Under the pieces are notes generated by a model. It was given only the letters and a program-made list of their open reading frames with translations, did not search any database and had not been told where the DNA came from. 8,158 nt of DNA from Caldifarciminota bacterium (GTDB taxonomy: Bacteria; WOR-3; Hydrothermia; UBA1063; CAJXJZ01), in contig JALTEL010000299.1 of assembly GCA_027073945.1 (NCBI GenBank), positions 1-8,158 on the forward strand, in the 5' to 3' direction. Position numbers and translations under genes: made by a program. Shown here piece after piece: positions 5,994 through 8,158 of this stretch. The number at the start of each line of letters is the position of its first letter. Positions within the stretch are counted from its first letter, which is position 1.

Positions 5994-6710
5994 TTATTTA
6001 TTATGTGAAAAACATTTTCTGAATCGCAATTTCCATACAAGCCAGAAAGCTTCCCATATAATCTTCTTTGACATTTTTGATGTACCTGCCCTTCTATCGA
6101 TAAAAATAATGGGCACTTCAACAATTTTGAACCCTTTTTCATGAGCAAGAAAATTCACTTCTATCTGAAACCCATATCCATCTGCATTTATCTCATCAAG
6201 ATTTATAGTCTCAAGCACATTCCTCTTTATGCATTTAAAACCTCCGGTTAAGTCATTAACAGGTACACCAGTTACAATTCTGGCATATATATTGGCAAAA
6301 TAGGATAGAAATAGTCTTGATAGGGGCCAGTTCACAACGCTTATACCATCCACATATCTGGATCCTATGACCAGATCGTAATCATCAAGCCTTTTTACAA
6401 GCTGAGGTATTGACTCGGGATTATGCGAAAAATCCGCATCCATCTGCACAACAAAATCATAACTATTCTGGACCGCAAATTTGAAGCCTACAACATAGGC
6501 AGAACCAAGTCCCATCTTGCCATTGCGCTCTATAATATGAATACGAGAATTGTCTTTTTGCATATCTTTCACGATTTGTCCTGTACCATCCGGAGATTTA
6601 TCGTCAACCACAAGAATCTCAAAATCCGGCTCTACTTCAAGAATTTTACTGATAATATGCCTTATATTTTCCTTTTCATTATAAGTCGGTATAATTACAA
6701 TGCCTTTCAT
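5994..6710 (-). CDS. Polyprenyl-phosphate mannose synthase-like glycosyltransferase (GT2, DPM1 type)
   Basis: The enzyme should transfer a hexose, by family most often mannose from GDP-mannose, to a polyprenyl phosphate at the cytoplasmic face of the membrane. The 238-residue product shows the DPM1 order of motifs: IIPTYNEKENI (6-16), VVDDKSPDGT (34-43, where most relatives have DDNSPDGT), the metal-binding DAD (91-93) in QMDADFSHNP, VIGSRYVDG (114-122), NDLTGGFKC (152-160), GYGFQIE (178-184) and DRRAGTSKMS (205-214). There is no C-terminal membrane domain, so it is a soluble or peripheral single-domain form; the sugar is inferred and could be glucose. ATG 6710 starts right at the family N-terminus. 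No Shine-Dalgarno precedes it; a -10 box six bases upstream suggests a leaderless mRNA. No convincing terminator follows in the 160 bases before tRNA-Glu. Confidence 0.88.
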   Translation of the reverse strand: MKGIVIIPTYNEKENIRHIISKILEVEPDFEILVVDDKSPDGTGQIVKDMQKDNSRIHIIERNGKMGLGSAYVVGFKFAVQNSYDFVVQMDADFSHNPESIPQLVKRLDDYDLVIGSRYVDGISVVNWPLSRLFLSYFANIYARIVTGVPVNDLTGGFKCIKRNVLETINLDEINADGYGFQIEVNFLAHEKGFKIVEVPIIFIDRRAGTSKMSKKIIWEAFWLVWKLRFRKCFSHNK

Positions 6711-6716
6711 AAGGTT

Positions 6717-6747
6717 AATATAATAAACCCGAATGCATGAAATTCAA
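6717..6747 (-). promoter_or_regulatory. Promoter of the GT2 gene, implying a leaderless mRNA
   Basis: On the minus strand TTGAAT (6742-6747) and TATATT (6717-6722) with a long 19-base spacer. Six bases (AACCTT) separate the -10 box from the ATG, so the A of the start codon falls where transcription should begin. Confidence 0.5.
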
Positions 6748-6824
6748 AGAAATTCCCACAAGTTCAACATAATTTGAATATAACCTGCACATTATAATTG
6801 AAAATGCAATATCTACTCTGTTAT

Positions 6825-6853
6825 TTTATATTCTCTGAAACTTGCTTTATAAT
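6825..6853 (+). promoter_or_regulatory. Promoter of cinA, implying a leaderless mRNA
   Basis: A perfect TATAAT (6848-6853) lies exactly six bases before ATG 6860, with a weak -35 TTTATA (6825-6830) at 17 bases. Transcription should start at or within a base or two of the start codon. No Shine-Dalgarno is present. Confidence 0.6.
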
Positions 6854-6859
6854 ATTTAT

Positions 6860-8068
6860 ATGCACGCAGGTATAGTAACCGTTGGCAATGAAATATTATC
6901 AGGGAATATTGTAAACAGTGACCTGAAAATTGCTGCAGAGATCTTACTTCAACATGGTATCACCGTTATCAGAGAGCTTACCGTTAAAGATGATATTGAG
7001 GAAATTGCATCGGGTATCCAACTTATGAGCAAGTACGCAGATATTATAGTAGTTACAGGAGGCCTTGGCCCCACATCCGATGATGTTACAAGACAGGCCA
7101 TAGCTAACTATATTGGAACTTCACTTGAATTCAGAAAAGAGGTATTTGATACTGTGATAACGGAAGTAAAAAATAAAGGCATTTCAGACAGTCCTTTGCA
7201 CAAAAAATACGGATATTTGCCAGCAACATGCATACCTGTGGAAAATCATGCAGGGCTTGCACCCGGCATAATATGCAGAAAACAGGGTAAAATAATTATC
7301 GTGATACCGGGCCCTCCGAGAGAACTTCAGGATGTCATTTACAGGGCATTAAAACTAATAGGGGCAAAGGAATCCCCGACACACGTAAAGATTTACAGGA
7401 CTTTTGGAATTAGAGAGGCTGAAATCTTTGAGAAAACAAGGGATATTGAACATAGTAAGCTGGAAATAGGTTATTACCCTTCACTTTACGGTGTTAAAAT
7501 AAAGGTAACATATCATAATAAAGAGCACTTAGACTATTTCGACAGGGAAATAAAAAATAGATTAAAGGATGATCTTTATTCTTCGGATGACCTGGAATTA
7601 CAGGAAGTTTTAGGTCAGATATTGAAAGAGAGGCATTTAACAATAGGAACGGCAGAATCCTGCACAGGAGGATTGCTTTCAAGTTTGATTACAGACGTGT
7701 CAGGTAGCTCAAGCTACTTCATCGGGACTGTAGTGGCTTACTCAAATAGAATCAAAAAAAGCGTTCTTGAATGTAATGCAAATGACTTAGAGACATTCGG
7801 AGCTGTATCATCTCAGATTGCATCACAAATGGCAGAGGGTATACGCAGATTAATGGATGTGGATATTGGGCTTTCCACCACAGGAATTGCAGGTCCTACA
7901 GGAGGAAGTCCTCAAAAGCCCGTGGGTCTCGTTTATATCGGTTGCTCGTACAAAAATAACACAAAAACTTTAAAGAGAATTTTCAATGGAAATAGAAAGG
8001 AAATCAAAAAACAATCCGCTTTAACGGCAATTGACCTTGCAAGGAGGATTTTAAATGAACAAGCTTAG
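6860..8068 (+). CDS. cinA: CinA: molybdopterin-binding-like domain fused to NMN amidohydrolase (PncC)
   Basis: CinA-family proteins hydrolyse nicotinamide mononucleotide to nicotinate mononucleotide with the C-terminal PncC domain, and ADP-ribose or related nucleotides with the N-terminal domain; they act in pyridine nucleotide recycling. The 402-residue product has both domains. N-terminal MoaB/MogA-like fold: GIVTVGNEILSG (4-15), VVTGGLGPTSDD (64-75), IPGPPREL (149-156). C-terminal PncC: GTAESCTGGLLSS (263-275), SYFIGTVVAYSN (285-296), STTGIAGPTGGS (339-350). ATG 6860 matches the family start; the in-frame TTG at 6842 would lie upstream of the -10 box and add six unrelated residues. The name comes from competence work, but nothing here suggests transformation genes. 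Its last 14 bases overlap the next gene. Confidence 0.95.
   Translation: MHAGIVTVGNEILSGNIVNSDLKIAAEILLQHGITVIRELTVKDDIEEIASGIQLMSKYADIIVVTGGLGPTSDDVTRQAIANYIGTSLEFRKEVFDTVITEVKNKGISDSPLHKKYGYLPATCIPVENHAGLAPGIICRKQGKIIIVIPGPPRELQDVIYRALKLIGAKESPTHVKIYRTFGIREAEIFEKTRDIEHSKLEIGYYPSLYGVKIKVTYHNKEHLDYFDREIKNRLKDDLYSSDDLELQEVLGQILKERHLTIGTAESCTGGLLSSLITDVSGSSSYFIGTVVAYSNRIKKSVLECNANDLETFGAVSSQIASQMAEGIRRLMDVDIGLSTTGIAGPTGGSPQKPVGLVYIGCSYKNNTKTLKRIFNGNRKEIKKQSALTAIDLARRILNEQA
8041..8047 (+). promoter_or_regulatory. Shine-Dalgarno of the terminal lipoprotein gene
   Basis: AAGGAGG inside the cinA coding sequence, seven bases before ATG 8055. It fixes the start of the short partial gene and indicates translation from the cinA transcript. 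Confidence 0.75.
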
Positions 8069-8158
8069 TTTACTTGCTGTGACTTTGATGCTTGCAGGCT
8101 TATCCTGTTCAAAGCCAGGTGCTGAACCCGGAAAAACACTGAATCTAAAATTTCCAAA
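8055..8158 (+). CDS. Probable exported lipoprotein, 3' end cut off by window
   Basis: Only 34 residues are visible. They form a signal peptide: MNK, then a hydrophobic stretch LSLLAVTLMLAGLS, then Cys18, followed by SKPGAEPGKT, a polar flexible region typical of lipoproteins. The bases before the cysteine (GLSC) deviate from the usual L-[AS]-[GA]-C lipobox, so signal peptidase II cleavage is likely but not certain. An excellent Shine-Dalgarno and the 14-base overlap with cinA support a real, cotranscribed gene. Nothing in the visible part tells its function. Confidence 0.72.
   Translation, partial: MNKLSLLAVTLMLAGLSCSKPGAEPGKTLNLKFP

Noticed and set aside
5957..6148. 63-codon minus-strand ORF at the 3' end of the GT2 gene
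   Set aside because: Out of frame with the gene, whose conserved DRRAGTSKMS motif is coded in the other frame.
6423..6740. 105-codon plus-strand ORF opposite the GT2 gene
   Set aside because: Antisense to conserved GT2 motifs and to the GT2 promoter; no Shine-Dalgarno or -10 box suits it.
6842..6859. TTG 6842 as the cinA start
   Set aside because: It lies upstream of the -10 box that should drive the gene, has no Shine-Dalgarno and adds residues absent from the family start.
1..8158. Mobile element, CRISPR array, defence or biosynthetic cluster
   Set aside because: No transposase, integrase, regular repeats, toxin-antitoxin pair or unusual domain fusion is visible; all genes are housekeeping or common envelope types.

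Overview
The window is an ordinary stretch of bacterial chromosome: eight protein genes (two cut by the window edges) and two tRNA genes, tightly packed, AT-rich, with no gene-free stretch above about 170 bases. I see no mobile element, CRISPR array, phage gene or defence system. The mix (bacterial GatCAB-type tRNA-Gln, LipB, CinA, IMP dehydrogenase, a lipid-linked sugar pathway, a probable lipoprotein) indicates a bacterium, probably with a didermal or otherwise lipoprotein-bearing envelope. The unusual class I aldolase subfamily, the Thermus/Thermotoga-like short PyrE with a CPLC tail, and start sites that look leaderless suggest a lineage outside the common model groups. I cannot name the phylum from sequence alone.

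Layout. (1) 2-574 (+): the 3' part of a protein-L-isoaspartate methyltransferase, converging on (2) a minus-strand operon read from about 2790 down to 571: class I aldolase, then lipB (octanoyltransferase), then pyrE (orotate phosphoribosyltransferase). The pcm and pyrE stop codons share one TTAA. (3) 2755-2922: a non-coding gap holding the aldolase promoter, an overlapping plus-strand promoter and a set of stem-loops that could be a small RNA. (4) A minus-strand unit from about 5837 down to 2923: tRNA-Glu(CUC), tRNA-Gln(CUG), guaB and a multi-pass GT39/ArnT-like glycosyltransferase, driven by a near-consensus promoter just upstream of tRNA-Glu. (5) 5994-6710 (-): a polyprenyl-phosphate mannose synthase-like GT2 enzyme. 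(6) 6711-6859: a divergent promoter region. (7) 6860-8068 (+): cinA, overlapping by 14 bases the start of a probable lipoprotein gene that runs off the end.

How the genes relate. Most are housekeeping: purine (guaB) and pyrimidine (pyrE) nucleotide synthesis, lipoate attachment (lipB), carbon metabolism (aldolase), protein and NMN repair (pcm, cinA) and glutamate/glutamine decoding. The GT2 synthase and the GT39-like enzyme form a plausible pair, one making a polyprenyl-phosphate sugar and the other using it on the far side of the membrane.

The most noteworthy observations concern gene starts rather than gene content. lipB has no ATG, GTG or TTG start that would keep its conserved N-terminal part; the only well-placed candidate is an AUA behind a strong Shine-Dalgarno. 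cinA and the GT2 gene each have a -10 box exactly six bases before the ATG and no Shine-Dalgarno, as expected for leaderless mRNAs. guaB begins seven bases after the encoded CCA of tRNA-Gln, also without a Shine-Dalgarno. Genes inside operons (lipB, pyrE, the terminal lipoprotein) and the aldolase carry clear Shine-Dalgarno sequences, so both modes of initiation seem to be in use.
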